Assembly (NCBI GenBank): GCA_047517285.1
Contig: JAKZTE010000011.1
Span: 1-64,000, forward strand
Direction of reading: 5' to 3'
From: UBA57 sp963577725
GTDB lineage: Archaea; Thermoproteota; Nitrososphaeria; Nitrososphaerales; UBA57
DNA: 64,000 nucleotides
Shown here: one piece after another, positions 16,505-25,522 of the stretch
Position numbering within the stretch: position 1 is the first letter of the stretch
How the letters are laid out: every line of letters starts with the position of its first letter
Program-made: the position numbers and the translations under genes
Notes under the pieces: model-generated
Databases searched by the model: none
Seen by the model: only the letters and a program-made list of their open reading frames with translations
What the model was told of the DNA's origin: nothing

Positions 16505-17356
16505 ATGAAGAGTGCGGATATTTCGATTATTGGTCCAGATAGTAAAGGGATTGTAGCAACAATAACAAATTTCATTTTCGAGAATCGGTGTAATATAGAA
16601 GAAGTTAGTCAAAATGTAGTCAATGGTACATTTTTTATGAACGTGAAGATATCAATTAACAAGAAAAAGTTTGATAAAGAAATATTCAACAAAGGATTGG
16701 CAAGAGAAGCAAAACAATTAGGTATGAAGTCTAGAGTATTTTATGACGAACAAAAACAGAAAAAGAATATGGCAATTTTAGTAACGAAAGAAGATCATGT
16801 ATTATCTGAATTATTAATGGCAAATAAAGATGGAAAATTAGATGTAAATATTCCCATAATCATAGGAACTATGGAAATATTAGAAGATATATGTAAAAAA
16901 TACAAAATTAGATTTATTTGTATAAAGGATAGACAACAGTCATCAAGAGAAGATAAGATTCTGAAGATATTAGATGAGAACAATGTAGATTTTGTCGTAT
17001 TAGCAAGATATATGAAAATACTATCTCCGAGATTCGTATGGAACTATCCAAATAGAATAATCAACATACATCCATCATTGTTACCTGCTTTTCCTGGAGC
17101 AATGGCATACATGCAAGCATTTGAGAAAGGAGTTAAAATTTCAGGTGCAACATCACATTTCGTAACAGTTGATCTAGACCAGGGTCCAATTATTACACAA
17201 GAAGCTTTTACATTAGATACAACAAAATCATTAGAAGAAATTAAGAAATCAGGAAAAGATTGTGAAAACAAAGCACTAATCAGAGCAGTTACACTTTTTG
17301 CAAACAATAGATTAGAATGCAGATGGGGCAAAGTTATTATCAATAAAAAGAATTAA
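16505..17356 (+). CDS. purU: Formyltetrahydrofolate deformylase PurU
   Basis: The 283-residue protein has the PurU layout: an N-terminal ACT domain (residues 1-80, DISIIGPDSKGIVATITNFI) and a C-terminal formyltransferase-fold domain with VLARYMKILSP, INIHPSLLPAFPGA and the catalytic Asp in VTVDLDQGPII. It hydrolyses 10-formyl-tetrahydrofolate to formate and tetrahydrofolate, feeding formate to purine synthesis and balancing one-carbon pools. The ACT domain separates it from PurN. Confidence 0.92.
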   Translation: MKSADISIIGPDSKGIVATITNFIFENRCNIEEVSQNVVNGTFFMNVKISINKKKFDKEIFNKGLAREAKQLGMKSRVFYDEQKQKKNMAILVTKEDHVLSELLMANKDGKLDVNIPIIIGTMEILEDICKKYKIRFICIKDRQQSSREDKILKILDENNVDFVVLARYMKILSPRFVWNYPNRIINIHPSLLPAFPGAMAYMQAFEKGVKISGATSHFVTVDLDQGPIITQEAFTLDTTKSLEEIKKSGKDCENKALIRAVTLFANNRLECRWGKVIINKKN

Positions 17357-17685
17357 TCTAATTCAATTTGTTTTTTTATACTTTTAGTGAGTAATTTGAA
17401 GAAGGTTTCATAATCGTAATCAGAGATTTCTATAGAAGAATATTTTTTACTTTGTTTAGCAATTTTATAGGCTTTAAGGTGATAACAAGAAGATGATTTT
17501 TGCCTCATCAAAGAGAAATAAAATCCTCTGCAACTGCAATAATCACCATCAATGAAAATCAGATGGTCGCCATAATTTCCTATAACAGTCCATAATTCTC
17601 TTCCGCTAGGTTGGAATTTATGGAGTTTTACACGACCTTCGTCTATTAAATCATTAATAAGGTCGTTAGAAGACCTTTTCTTCAT
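17353..17685 (-). CDS. SWIM zinc-finger protein
   Basis: A 110-residue protein with a SWIM motif C50-x-C52-x14-C67-x-H69 in the middle. SWIM domains bind zinc and mediate DNA or protein contacts. Small archaeal SWIM proteins are often linked to DNA repair or recombination, but no partner gene is adjacent here. It overlaps the end of purU by 4 nt in the opposite direction. Function unknown. Confidence 0.75.
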   Translation of the reverse strand: MKKRSSNDLINDLIDEGRVKLHKFQPSGRELWTVIGNYGDHLIFIDGDYCSCRGFYFSLMRQKSSSCYHLKAYKIAKQSKKYSSIEISDYDYETFFKLLTKSIKKQIELD

Positions 17686-17723
17686 GAATAATTTAATACA
17701 ATTACCAATATATCAAGATTGAA

Positions 17724-18470
17724 TTGATAAGAATTCTATATCCAGAACCGGCACTAATTCTGAGTAATGAAAACGAGAAACACGTAGTAATTAGTGATTT
17801 ACATATTGGATTCGAAGAGAGGTTTAACAAACAAGGTATATCAATTCAGAGTTCTACAGAAAAGATGCAGAAGGTTTTATCAGAATTAATAAAGAAAGAA
17901 AAACCAGATAATGTGATTATTTTAGGTGATGTAAAGGACAGTATTGCGTCAGTAACAAAATCAGAACGTATTGAGGTTCCAAGGTTCTTTAGAGCGATTT
18001 CAAAATTAGTAGATATTGTGGTAATACCAGGAAATCATGACGGAAACATTAGCTATTTACTTCCAGATAACATAGAGATAGGAGATAGTAGAGGGATAAA
18101 AATTGATTCAACGGTTTTATTACATGGTCATACAAACATAAACGAGACATTTAATGATGTGAAGAAGATAATCATTGGGCATTTACATCCAATATATAAT
18201 CAACAAAATAGTCCATTATCAGGTTATCAGATATGGTCAATATTAAAAACAAAAACAAATGACCTATTTGAAAAAAATAATGAAGATATAGAAATCATAA
18301 CTGTACCTTCGTTTAATAAAGAACTAACAGCTAGTGGTTTTTCTATTCACCGAAAGAAGAATATTTGCCCAATAATAAGAAAAACAAGGCCGTATATTAA
18401 TGAAGCAGTATTTTTAACGTTAGAAGGAGACATAATAGGTGATATAAATTCTTTATCTGAAATAATCTAG
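17724..18470 (+). CDS. Calcineurin-like metallophosphoesterase
   Basis: The 248-residue protein has the complete metallophosphoesterase set: D25-x-H27 in ISDLHIGFE, GDVKDSI, GNHD, LLHGHT and GHLHP. It belongs to the archaeal MJ0037-like group, whose members are putative nucleases or phosphodiesterases. The start is a TTG at 17724, with no better ATG in frame before the first motif. It stands alone between the SWIM gene and the aldolase. Substrate unknown. Confidence 0.83.
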   Translation: MIRILYPEPALILSNENEKHVVISDLHIGFEERFNKQGISIQSSTEKMQKVLSELIKKEKPDNVIILGDVKDSIASVTKSERIEVPRFFRAISKLVDIVVIPGNHDGNISYLLPDNIEIGDSRGIKIDSTVLLHGHTNINETFNDVKKIIIGHLHPIYNQQNSPLSGYQIWSILKTKTNDLFEKNNEDIEIITVPSFNKELTASGFSIHRKKNICPIIRKTRPYINEAVFLTLEGDIIGDINSLSEII

Positions 18471-18498
18471 AGTATAAGATAAGAATTATTAGGAGGTT

Positions 18499-18519
18499 TT
18501 GTACGACTTAGCTAGATAG
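18499..18519 (+). other. Possible 6-codon leader ORF before the aldolase
   Basis: A strong AGGAGGT (18491-18497) lies right before TTG at 18499, which opens TTG-TAC-GAC-TTA-GCT-AGA-TAG. The TAG is in frame with the aldolase ATG (18523), two codons later. The same site is 26 nt from that ATG, too far for normal initiation. It may be a leader peptide, a coupling device, or a readthrough start. Confidence 0.35.
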
Positions 18520-18522
18520 CAC

Positions 18523-19290
18523 ATGGATGATTTAATGAAACCGTTTATCAAAGATGGAAAGAGCGCCCTTTTAGCATACGACCAAGGTTTAGAACATGGT
18601 CCTAGTGCGGATTTTGATGATAGAAATGTAGATCCGCAATTTATTATGGATACTGCTGTAGCTGGAGGGTTTTCAGGCATAGTATTTGGAAAAGGCTGTG
18701 CCGAGAAATATTATAATGGAAAAGTTCCACTAATTGTCAAAGTTAATGGAAAAGATAACCTTACTGCAGGAGATCCATTATCAAGACAAGTATGTTCAGT
18801 GGAAGAAGCAATAAGTCTTGGAGCAAAAGGTATAGGATATACAATATATGCAGGAAGTGAACACGAACCACATATGTTCCAAGAATTTGGAAGAGTTCAA
18901 GAAGAAGCACACAAAAATGATTTACCAGCAATAGCATGGGTGTATCCACGAGGTGGAAGAGTTAAAGAACTTGGTGGAGATATGGATCCAGCAATTGTTG
19001 CATATGCGGCAAGAATTGGAATGGAACTAGGTGCAGATGCAGTCAAGATAAAATATAGTGGAGATCCAAAAACATTCAATTGGGCGGTTAGATCTGCAGG
19101 AAAAGCACATGTATTCATGTCTGGTGGAGCAAAGACAAAAACCGATGATGAGTTCTTAAAACAACTTTCAGGAGTAATGGAAGCAGGAGCTACAGGTTTA
19201 GCAGTAGGAAGAAATGTATGGCAACATCCAGAACCTCTAGAAATGTCTAAGAAGATTAAAGAAGTAATTTTCGAAGGAAAGAGAATATAA
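18523..19290 (+). CDS. fba: Class I fructose-bisphosphate aldolase (DhnA family)
   Basis: This 255-residue protein matches archaeal class I aldolases (FbaI): SALLAYDQGLEHGP, AWVYPRGGRV, ADAVKIKYSGDP with the Schiff-base lysine (K175 or K177), and SGGAKTKT with AVGRNVWQ. It cleaves fructose 1,6-bisphosphate reversibly. The next gene, 27 nt on, is a phosphofructokinase, so the two likely act together in glycolysis. The ATG is fixed by an in-frame TAG six nt upstream. Confidence 0.93.
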   Translation: MDDLMKPFIKDGKSALLAYDQGLEHGPSADFDDRNVDPQFIMDTAVAGGFSGIVFGKGCAEKYYNGKVPLIVKVNGKDNLTAGDPLSRQVCSVEEAISLGAKGIGYTIYAGSEHEPHMFQEFGRVQEEAHKNDLPAIAWVYPRGGRVKELGGDMDPAIVAYAARIGMELGADAVKIKYSGDPKTFNWAVRSAGKAHVFMSGGAKTKTDDEFLKQLSGVMEAGATGLAVGRNVWQHPEPLEMSKKIKEVIFEGKRI

Positions 19291-19317
19291 TATAGTATAA
19301 TCTAGTTAGATGATTTA

Positions 19318-20337
19318 ATGAAAATAGCTATATTGACCGGAGGAGGAGATGCACCAGGATTAAATCCAGTAATTCGTGCAGTTGCTAAAGTAGCTAAAGA
19401 GAATCAAGTAGAAATGATTGGAATAAAAAGAGGATGGGCAGGTTTAGTAGAGTTAGATCATTTCCCTCTTAAATGGGAAGATGTGAAGGATCTTCATTCA
19501 GAAGGAGGCACTTTTTTACTTTCGAGTAGAACAAACCCAATTAAAATGGAGAATGGAATAAAATTAGTTTCAGAGAATTTAAAACAAGTTGCAGGTGGCC
19601 TAATTGCAATGGGTGGAGAAGATACACTAGGTGTTGCAAATGAATTATATAAAAATGGGGTAAATGTTGTCGGAGTACCAAAAACGATTGATAATGATTT
19701 ATTTTCTACAGATTATACAATAGGGTTCGATACCGCAATAAATATCACGGTAGAAGCAATAGATCGAATAAGAAGTACAGGAAAATCTCATGAAAGATTC
19801 ATGGTAGTTGAAGTAATGGGAAGACATGCAGGATGGTTAGCAGTACATTCAGGACTAGCCTCAGGAGCAGACGTGATATTATACCCAGAAGAGAAGTATG
19901 ACGGTCAAAAAGTATGTAATAAGATTAAAGAATTAAAAAAACAAGGACAAAATGCAGGAATTATAGTTATTTCGGAAGGAGCAGAGGAAAAAGAAGGAAG
20001 TTACACTACTCAAAATCAAGAATTAGATGCTTTCGGGCATGTTAAATTAGGAGGAGCAGGAGAAAAACTGGCAAAATTAATAGAAGATAAAACAGGAATA
20101 GAGACAAGGCATATTGTGCTTGGGCATTTAGCAAGAGGAGGAACACCATCTGCATTTGATAGAGTTTATGGAGCTAGATTAGGTTATGCAGCTATAAAAC
20201 TAGTTTTAGAGAAAAAATGGGGGCAAATGCTTACTTTGAGAGGAACTGAGATTAAATCAATGCCTTTAGAAGATGGTGTAAAACAATTAAAAACTGTAAC
20301 AAGTGATTATAAGGACTTGATTAAACAACTAACATAG
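19318..20337 (+). CDS. pfp: 6-phosphofructokinase, PPi-dependent group III type
   Basis: A 339-residue PFK with TGGGDAPGLNPVIRA, MGGEDTLG (residues 98-105), PKTIDND (121-127) and VMGRHAGW. Asp102 and Lys122 replace the two glycines that mark ATP-dependent PFK (positions 104 and 124 in the E. coli enzyme), which is the signature of pyrophosphate use. The whole sequence resembles actinobacterial PPi-PFK. PFK of this type is unusual in Thaumarchaeota and suggests transfer from bacteria. Confidence 0.92.
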   Translation: MKIAILTGGGDAPGLNPVIRAVAKVAKENQVEMIGIKRGWAGLVELDHFPLKWEDVKDLHSEGGTFLLSSRTNPIKMENGIKLVSENLKQVAGGLIAMGGEDTLGVANELYKNGVNVVGVPKTIDNDLFSTDYTIGFDTAINITVEAIDRIRSTGKSHERFMVVEVMGRHAGWLAVHSGLASGADVILYPEEKYDGQKVCNKIKELKKQGQNAGIIVISEGAEEKEGSYTTQNQELDAFGHVKLGGAGEKLAKLIEDKTGIETRHIVLGHLARGGTPSAFDRVYGARLGYAAIKLVLEKKWGQMLTLRGTEIKSMPLEDGVKQLKTVTSDYKDLIKQLT

Positions 20338-20384
20338 TAAACTTATAATAAGAAATTAAACGGTACAAAATATATGAAAAATTT

Positions 20385-20405
20385 TTATCCGAAATCAACG
20401 GATAA
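20385..20405 (+). promoter_or_regulatory. Perfect 7-bp hairpin between PFK and topoisomerase IB
   Basis: TTATCCG, seven loop bases and CGGATAA form a perfect inverted repeat 17 nt before the topoisomerase ATG. It follows an oligo-T stretch and is followed by AAGG, which may act as ribosome-binding site. It could be a 5' leader hairpin or an operator; a terminator is less likely since T-tracts do not follow it. Confidence 0.4.
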
Positions 20406-20422
20406 GGTAAGTTGATAATAAA

Positions 20423-22141
20423 ATGAAATGGAAAACATTGGAACATAACGGGATATTATTTCCGCCAGAATACAACTACAAGAAGATATCAGTTAAAGTT
20501 AAAGGAAAAAATATATCGCTAAATAAAAAACAAGAAGAAATGGCATGGGCATGGACAAAAAAGAAAGGCACGCCATATGTACAAGATAAAGTTTTTATTA
20601 AAAATTTTACAAATGACTTTCTTGAGCAATTTGAAGAGAAATATAATAATTTATCAATTAATGATTTTGATTTCACAGAAATGATAAAGATGCAAGAAAG
20701 AGAAAAAGAACATAATTCAAAACCGGAAATTAGAAAGAAATTAGCGATAGAACGTAAAGAAAAAAGAGAAGTTCTAAAAGAGAGATATGGTTACGCGATA
20801 GTAAATGGTTCAAAAACCGAGGTAGGAAATTACATGGTAGAACCAGCTTCAATTTTCATGGGAAGAGGAGAACATCCATTTAGAGGTAAATGGAAGAGCA
20901 TGGCTGAACCAGAAGACATTGTATTAAATTTAGGAAAGAAATCTAAGGTTCCAACCTGTCCAATAAAAAATAAAACGTGGGGAAAAATTATACATAATAA
21001 TGAATTTACATGGTTAGCGAAATGGCACGATCGATTAACAAATAAAGACAAGTATGTTTGGTTGTCAGATACATCAACAATACGACAAGAACAAGATAGA
21101 GCAAAATATGAAAAAGCCATAAACTTACAAAAATCGATTTTAAAGATTAGAAAACATATTAAGAATAATCTAGCGTCGACAGATGAAAAGATACAGAAAA
21201 TTGCCACTGTGACTTACCTGATTGATAATTTAGCAATGAGAGTAGGAGATGAGAAGGATGAAGATGAAGCAGATACTGTAGGAGCAACGACGTTAAGAGT
21301 AGAGCATATAATCATTAATGGAAATAAGATAGAATTTGATTTCTTAGGAAAAGACAGTGTAAGATGGAAAAAGACTTTAGAAATAAATGGAGATATGCAA
21401 TTCATTAGAAATATTCAGAAATTTATCAAAGGAAAGAAACCGAATGATGCGATTTTTGACAAAATATCTTCTACAGATGTAAATAAATTTCTGTCAAACA
21501 ATAAAAAAGGAATTACTGCAAAAGTATTCAGAACTTATCATGCATCAAATCAAGTAAATGATTATTTAGACAAATGTGGATTAGAATCAAAAGATGATGA
21601 TTATTTGAAAATTTATCATGCAAAGATGGCTAATTTAGAAGCAGCAGTACAATGTAATCACAAAAAGACACCGACAAAAAACTGGGAAGAAAGTATGAAA
21701 AAGAAAGAAAGTAAAATCAAAGATGTGAACAAAGAATTAAAAAATATTAAGTCATTAATAAAAGATCAAGAACATAAATGTGTAGTTTGTAACAACGAGT
21801 TAAGCATTAATGGAGATAGAATAAAGTGTGAAGATGAGAAATTACACAAAGAGGATAATAAATTACTGAAAAAAGTGGAGAGGCAAAAAGTACTTATTAT
21901 AAAAGAGAAAGAACGTATCGATAATAAACAAAATAGAGTTGAAGAGAGATTGAATAAGATGAAATTGAAAGTTGAAGTAGATAAGAAGACTAAAGAATAC
22001 AATCTTAATACGTCGTTAAGAAATTATATAGATCCTCGAATATACAAGAATTGGTCAGAAAAAGTTGAACTAGATTGGAATAAACTATACCCAAAAACAC
22101 TACAAAGAAAATTCCAATGGGTAGATCAAACGGAAAAATAA
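20423..22141 (+). CDS. topIB: DNA topoisomerase IB (eukaryotic type)
   Basis: A 572-residue type IB topoisomerase. The N-terminal DNA-binding part starts MKWKTLEHNGILFPPEY (as in eukaryotic Top1), the catalytic core has YLIDNLAMRVGDEKDEDE with the active Arg, and the catalytic Tyr535 lies in LRNYIDPRIYKNW, matching the human SKINYLDPRI site. A coiled linker (about 420-520) with a CxxC/C pair separates core and tail. Hallmark of Thaumarchaeota and relatives; relaxes positive and negative supercoils. Confidence 0.96.
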   Translation: MKWKTLEHNGILFPPEYNYKKISVKVKGKNISLNKKQEEMAWAWTKKKGTPYVQDKVFIKNFTNDFLEQFEEKYNNLSINDFDFTEMIKMQEREKEHNSKPEIRKKLAIERKEKREVLKERYGYAIVNGSKTEVGNYMVEPASIFMGRGEHPFRGKWKSMAEPEDIVLNLGKKSKVPTCPIKNKTWGKIIHNNEFTWLAKWHDRLTNKDKYVWLSDTSTIRQEQDRAKYEKAINLQKSILKIRKHIKNNLASTDEKIQKIATVTYLIDNLAMRVGDEKDEDEADTVGATTLRVEHIIINGNKIEFDFLGKDSVRWKKTLEINGDMQFIRNIQKFIKGKKPNDAIFDKISSTDVNKFLSNNKKGITAKVFRTYHASNQVNDYLDKCGLESKDDDYLKIYHAKMANLEAAVQCNHKKTPTKNWEESMKKKESKIKDVNKELKNIKSLIKDQEHKCVVCNNELSINGDRIKCEDEKLHKEDNKLLKKVERQKVLIIKEKERIDNKQNRVEERLNKMKLKVEVDKKTKEYNLNTSLRNYIDPRIYKNWSEKVELDWNKLYPKTLQRKFQWVDQTEK

Positions 22142-22149
22142 TAAGAGAA

Positions 22150-22683
22150 CTATTTAGCCCATTTAATAGAACAACCTATGCCATGAGTTTCAGAACGGGT
22201 AACATCATGTTCGGATAATAGTTCGTCTAAAGCATTTCTTAGATCAGAAGAAGTAACATTATCAGGATCTTTATTGTCGTCAATACGACCATGATATCTT
22301 AATTTCCTATCAATGTCGAATACAAATATTTCAGGAGTGAATGAAGCACCATATGATGATGCAACGCTCTGGTCTTCGTCTCTTAGATAAGGAAAATTAT
22401 AAGATTTTTCAGTAACGCGGATTTGCATCTTTTCGAAAGTATCTTCTGGATAGTTAATAGTTTCATTGGAGTTAATGGCAACAAGAGAAACAGATTTATC
22501 AGAATAATCTTTTTGGATTTGGATTAATCTATCTTCATATGCTTTTACAAATGGGCAATGATTGCAAGTGAACGTAATTACAAGAAGTTTTTTGTCTGAA
22601 AAAGAAGATAATCTATAGGAATTATTATCAGTAGCCTTTAAATTAAAATCAGGCGATATTGTACCAATAGAGATATGAGGCAT
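22150..22683 (-). CDS. Thioredoxin-like/AhpC-family redox protein
   Basis: With ATG at 22683 the protein is 177 residues. It has the redoxin order: PHISIGTISPDFNLKATDNN, then LLVITFTCNHCPFVKAYEDR (C-x2-C near residue 47), and the cis-Pro region SFTPEIFVFD. The CNHC motif suggests a thiol-disulfide or peroxide-reducing enzyme of the thioredoxin-fold 'CNHCPF' group. Convergent with topoisomerase IB, 8 nt apart. Confidence 0.85.
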   Translation of the reverse strand: MPHISIGTISPDFNLKATDNNSYRLSSFSDKKLLVITFTCNHCPFVKAYEDRLIQIQKDYSDKSVSLVAINSNETINYPEDTFEKMQIRVTEKSYNFPYLRDEDQSVASSYGASFTPEIFVFDIDRKLRYHGRIDDNKDPDNVTSSDLRNALDELLSEHDVTRSETHGIGCSIKWAK

Positions 22684-22766
22684 AAAAAATATTAACAATT
22701 AGTAAGTTTTAATGTTTTGCAAAGATTTAAAATTAAACATAGTGAGAATATAACTAACAGATTATT

Positions 22767-23870
22767 TTGATTATTCCTGGCGCACGAAAATTAATTAATA
22801 GACTAATTCCTGAAGTATCAGACAGGGAAATTGGGGATCCTCACATACAAGGTGAAGATATAGAAGTCTTTCCTTCAAAGAAAGAGAATTTTAGACTAAT
22901 AAACAAGATAGAATCACCCAGAGATATTGCATTCGTAGATGGGGGAAATCTTGAACTAATAGGAGCGCCTAATTTTTCTATTCAATTAAACAGAGTATAT
23001 GGAGCAAAATGGCACAATGATAGGAGGATAACAAATAAGAGATTGGAGTTTTTTTCCGCAACATATTCAACATCTTTGGTAGACAATCAGATTCAATATA
23101 AGACAATTTTTGAATTAGACTCGAATGAAATAAAATTGAGAGAACTATTACCAAAAGAGGAAGATTTGTCTTTTGCCGCAAATGATCGAAGTATAATGAG
23201 TGGAAATCAAGTAGCAGATATATCAAGAGTATCATCAATAGGAAGGAGATTTGCAGAATGGACTAATGCAACTGACTTAATTGATGAATTAAACGAGAAT
23301 GATATTTTAATGATCGATGGGACTTTACAGACGAATTTCACGAATGAATCGACGTATCTTACGAATTTAAGGAGGAAAGCGCGTGAAAAACGAGTAATTC
23401 TGTGTGGGCTTTCAAAGACAAGTTCACTACAGACTACGACAGGGTTGTCGCTATTAGGGAGTATAAGCAGATTAGCGGAGGAGAATAGTATAGAAAGAGA
23501 ATGGTATTATCCATTTGCAATATCCAGATCTACGGACCATGATGTAATGATATTTATTATAAAACTATCAAGGAATTCCAATAGAATATTTCGTTTTGAA
23601 GTAGATAGAAAGACATTTGAAGAATTGAATGATTTACAGATTAATGAGATTTTTTCTACCATAATGAGGAATTCTAATGATTTATCATTCATAGGATATC
23701 CATATGGGTTAATTGATGCAGACAACATGGCAAGAGTGTCGTATGATGAGAGTGACGAGTATAGAGGAATAATTACCGCAGTATTAGCTAAGTCAGGAGC
23801 GTCAAAAGAATTCTTGAGACATATTCAAGCAAAAGACGCTCATGATATATTGAACATGATACTAAAATAG
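22767..23870 (+). CDS. nurA: NurA 5'-3' nuclease
   Basis: The 367-residue protein shows the NurA active-site pattern: IAFVDGGNLE with Asp58, MIDGTLQ in the middle, CGLSKTSS, and a C-terminal GLIDADNMAR stretch. NurA works with the HerA ATPase to resect DNA ends opened by Mre11-Rad50. The gene is first of the four-gene set NurA, HerA, Mre11, Rad50. The start is a TTG at 22767, no in-frame ATG precedes the core. Confidence 0.88.
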   Translation: MIIPGARKLINRLIPEVSDREIGDPHIQGEDIEVFPSKKENFRLINKIESPRDIAFVDGGNLELIGAPNFSIQLNRVYGAKWHNDRRITNKRLEFFSATYSTSLVDNQIQYKTIFELDSNEIKLRELLPKEEDLSFAANDRSIMSGNQVADISRVSSIGRRFAEWTNATDLIDELNENDILMIDGTLQTNFTNESTYLTNLRRKAREKRVILCGLSKTSSLQTTTGLSLLGSISRLAEENSIEREWYYPFAISRSTDHDVMIFIIKLSRNSNRIFRFEVDRKTFEELNDLQINEIFSTIMRNSNDLSFIGYPYGLIDADNMARVSYDESDEYRGIITAVLAKSGASKEFLRHIQAKDAHDILNMILK

Positions 23871-23945
23871 AACCGGTTTGACCATGTGTAAAGAGTTATT
23901 GCTAAGAATGGATTTATTGGAATGAAATAATAAGGGGTTAAGGTT

Positions 23946-25511
23946 TTGAATAACAAGGAGATAGATTTTATCGGGCAAGTAGTTTCGGGAGACGTTGCTG
24001 GAATATTAATCCGAGAGAAAAATGTGGGAAATAATATAGAATTAGGAGACTTATTGATTATTGATGAGGACGATAACAACTCAGTAATATTGAAGGTATT
24101 TGATCTGAGTTTTGGTAGTCAGATATCACCATCAAACATGGAACTAGCTGCAGGACTTAGTCTAGAAGGTATGGGAGATGAAATCGATTTCTATGAATCT
24201 AATTTAAGAAACTATACGTTAGCAAATGCGAAAGCAATAATTAAGATAACAAAAGAAGGGGTAAAAATTCCAAAGGTTCTTCCGAAGTTTTTTTCAAAGA
24301 TACGATATGCCACAAAAGAGGATTTACAATTTATCTCTGAACCACCTGAAGATCCAGTTTATCTGGGAAATATAAGAAGTGGTTCAAAAGTACTAGATGA
24401 TGTACCAGTATATCTAAATGGAACCGATTTCTTCACTCATCATGTCTTAATACCGGCCACCACTGGAAGAGGAAAGAGCAATTTGGTCAAAACAATGCTA
24501 TGGAGTGTTCTGAAACTAGGAAAATTCGGAGTATTGGTATTAGATGCTCACGATGAATACTACGGAAGACATGAATTAGGACTAAAAGATCACCAGAATG
24601 CAAAAGAGAAATTACGATATTATTCATCAGATGCCCCAGTAGGCAGTAATACACTTTTAATCAACATAAGGACAATTGCTCCAGAACACTTTGAGGGAAT
24701 AGTTAATTTTACTGAAGCTCAAAAACAAGCGATTTGGTTATTCTCAAATACATTTAGAGAGACCTGGATTGAGAGAATTGTTCTCAGCGATGTCGGAGAA
24801 TTCGAGGGATTAGTACACGACACTACACTAGCAGTTTTGCAAAGAAAATTAAGGACTTCTTTGGGGATATATCAGAAAGACGGTGAAATAATTTGTGATA
24901 ACCCTGTATTTTCTCTTCAAGGTGGAGAATCTACATTGAATGGAATAACTGGTCATTTACAAGATGGAAGGATCGTGATAATTGATACGTCGAAATTAGC
25001 AGACCAAACAGAATTATTGATAGGAAGTATGATTGCGAGCAAAGTATTTTACAGGTATAGGGCTTCAAAAGGAAAAGGTCAGTTAATAGATAATTGTCCA
25101 ATAAGTATAATCATAGAAGAAGCGCCCAGAGTATTATCAAATGATCAATTACAAGAAGCTGGGGAAAATATCTACAGTACAATAGCCAGAGAAGGTAGAA
25201 AGTTCAAAGTAGGATTAATCGCAATAACACAGCTTACCAGTTTAATTCCAAAGATAATTCTAAGTAATCTTAATACAAAAATAATCTTAGGAAATGAGAT
25301 GGCTGCTGAGAGAAGATCAATAATCGATTGTGCAGCACAAGACTTGTCAGAAGAAGATAGGACTATTGGGAGCTTGGACAAGGGAGAAGCAATTGTAAGT
25401 AGTGTATTTACAAAATTTGCAATACCGATATACACACCACTTTTTGAAGATATTGCACGTCGTGAATCAAAGAAAGATAATAAAGACGACTATGAATTAA
25501 AATTAGATTGA
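23946..25511 (+). CDS. herA: HerA bipolar DNA helicase/translocase ATPase
   Basis: A 521-residue HerA: N-terminal HAS-barrel (QVVSGDVAGILIREKN), Walker A ATTGRGKSN (residues 171-179), VLVLDAHDEY as Walker B region, and the IIIEEAPRVL helper plus an arginine-finger segment near IAREGRK. It forms a hexameric ring that pumps DNA for NurA digestion. TTG start after GGGGTTAAGG. Ends 8 nt before a strong GAGGAAGG for mre11. Confidence 0.93.
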   Translation: MNNKEIDFIGQVVSGDVAGILIREKNVGNNIELGDLLIIDEDDNNSVILKVFDLSFGSQISPSNMELAAGLSLEGMGDEIDFYESNLRNYTLANAKAIIKITKEGVKIPKVLPKFFSKIRYATKEDLQFISEPPEDPVYLGNIRSGSKVLDDVPVYLNGTDFFTHHVLIPATTGRGKSNLVKTMLWSVLKLGKFGVLVLDAHDEYYGRHELGLKDHQNAKEKLRYYSSDAPVGSNTLLINIRTIAPEHFEGIVNFTEAQKQAIWLFSNTFRETWIERIVLSDVGEFEGLVHDTTLAVLQRKLRTSLGIYQKDGEIICDNPVFSLQGGESTLNGITGHLQDGRIVIIDTSKLADQTELLIGSMIASKVFYRYRASKGKGQLIDNCPISIIIEEAPRVLSNDQLQEAGENIYSTIAREGRKFKVGLIAITQLTSLIPKIILSNLNTKIILGNEMAAERRSIIDCAAQDLSEEDRTIGSLDKGEAIVSSVFTKFAIPIYTPLFEDIARRESKKDNKDDYELKLD

Positions 25512-25522
25512 GGAAGGATACA

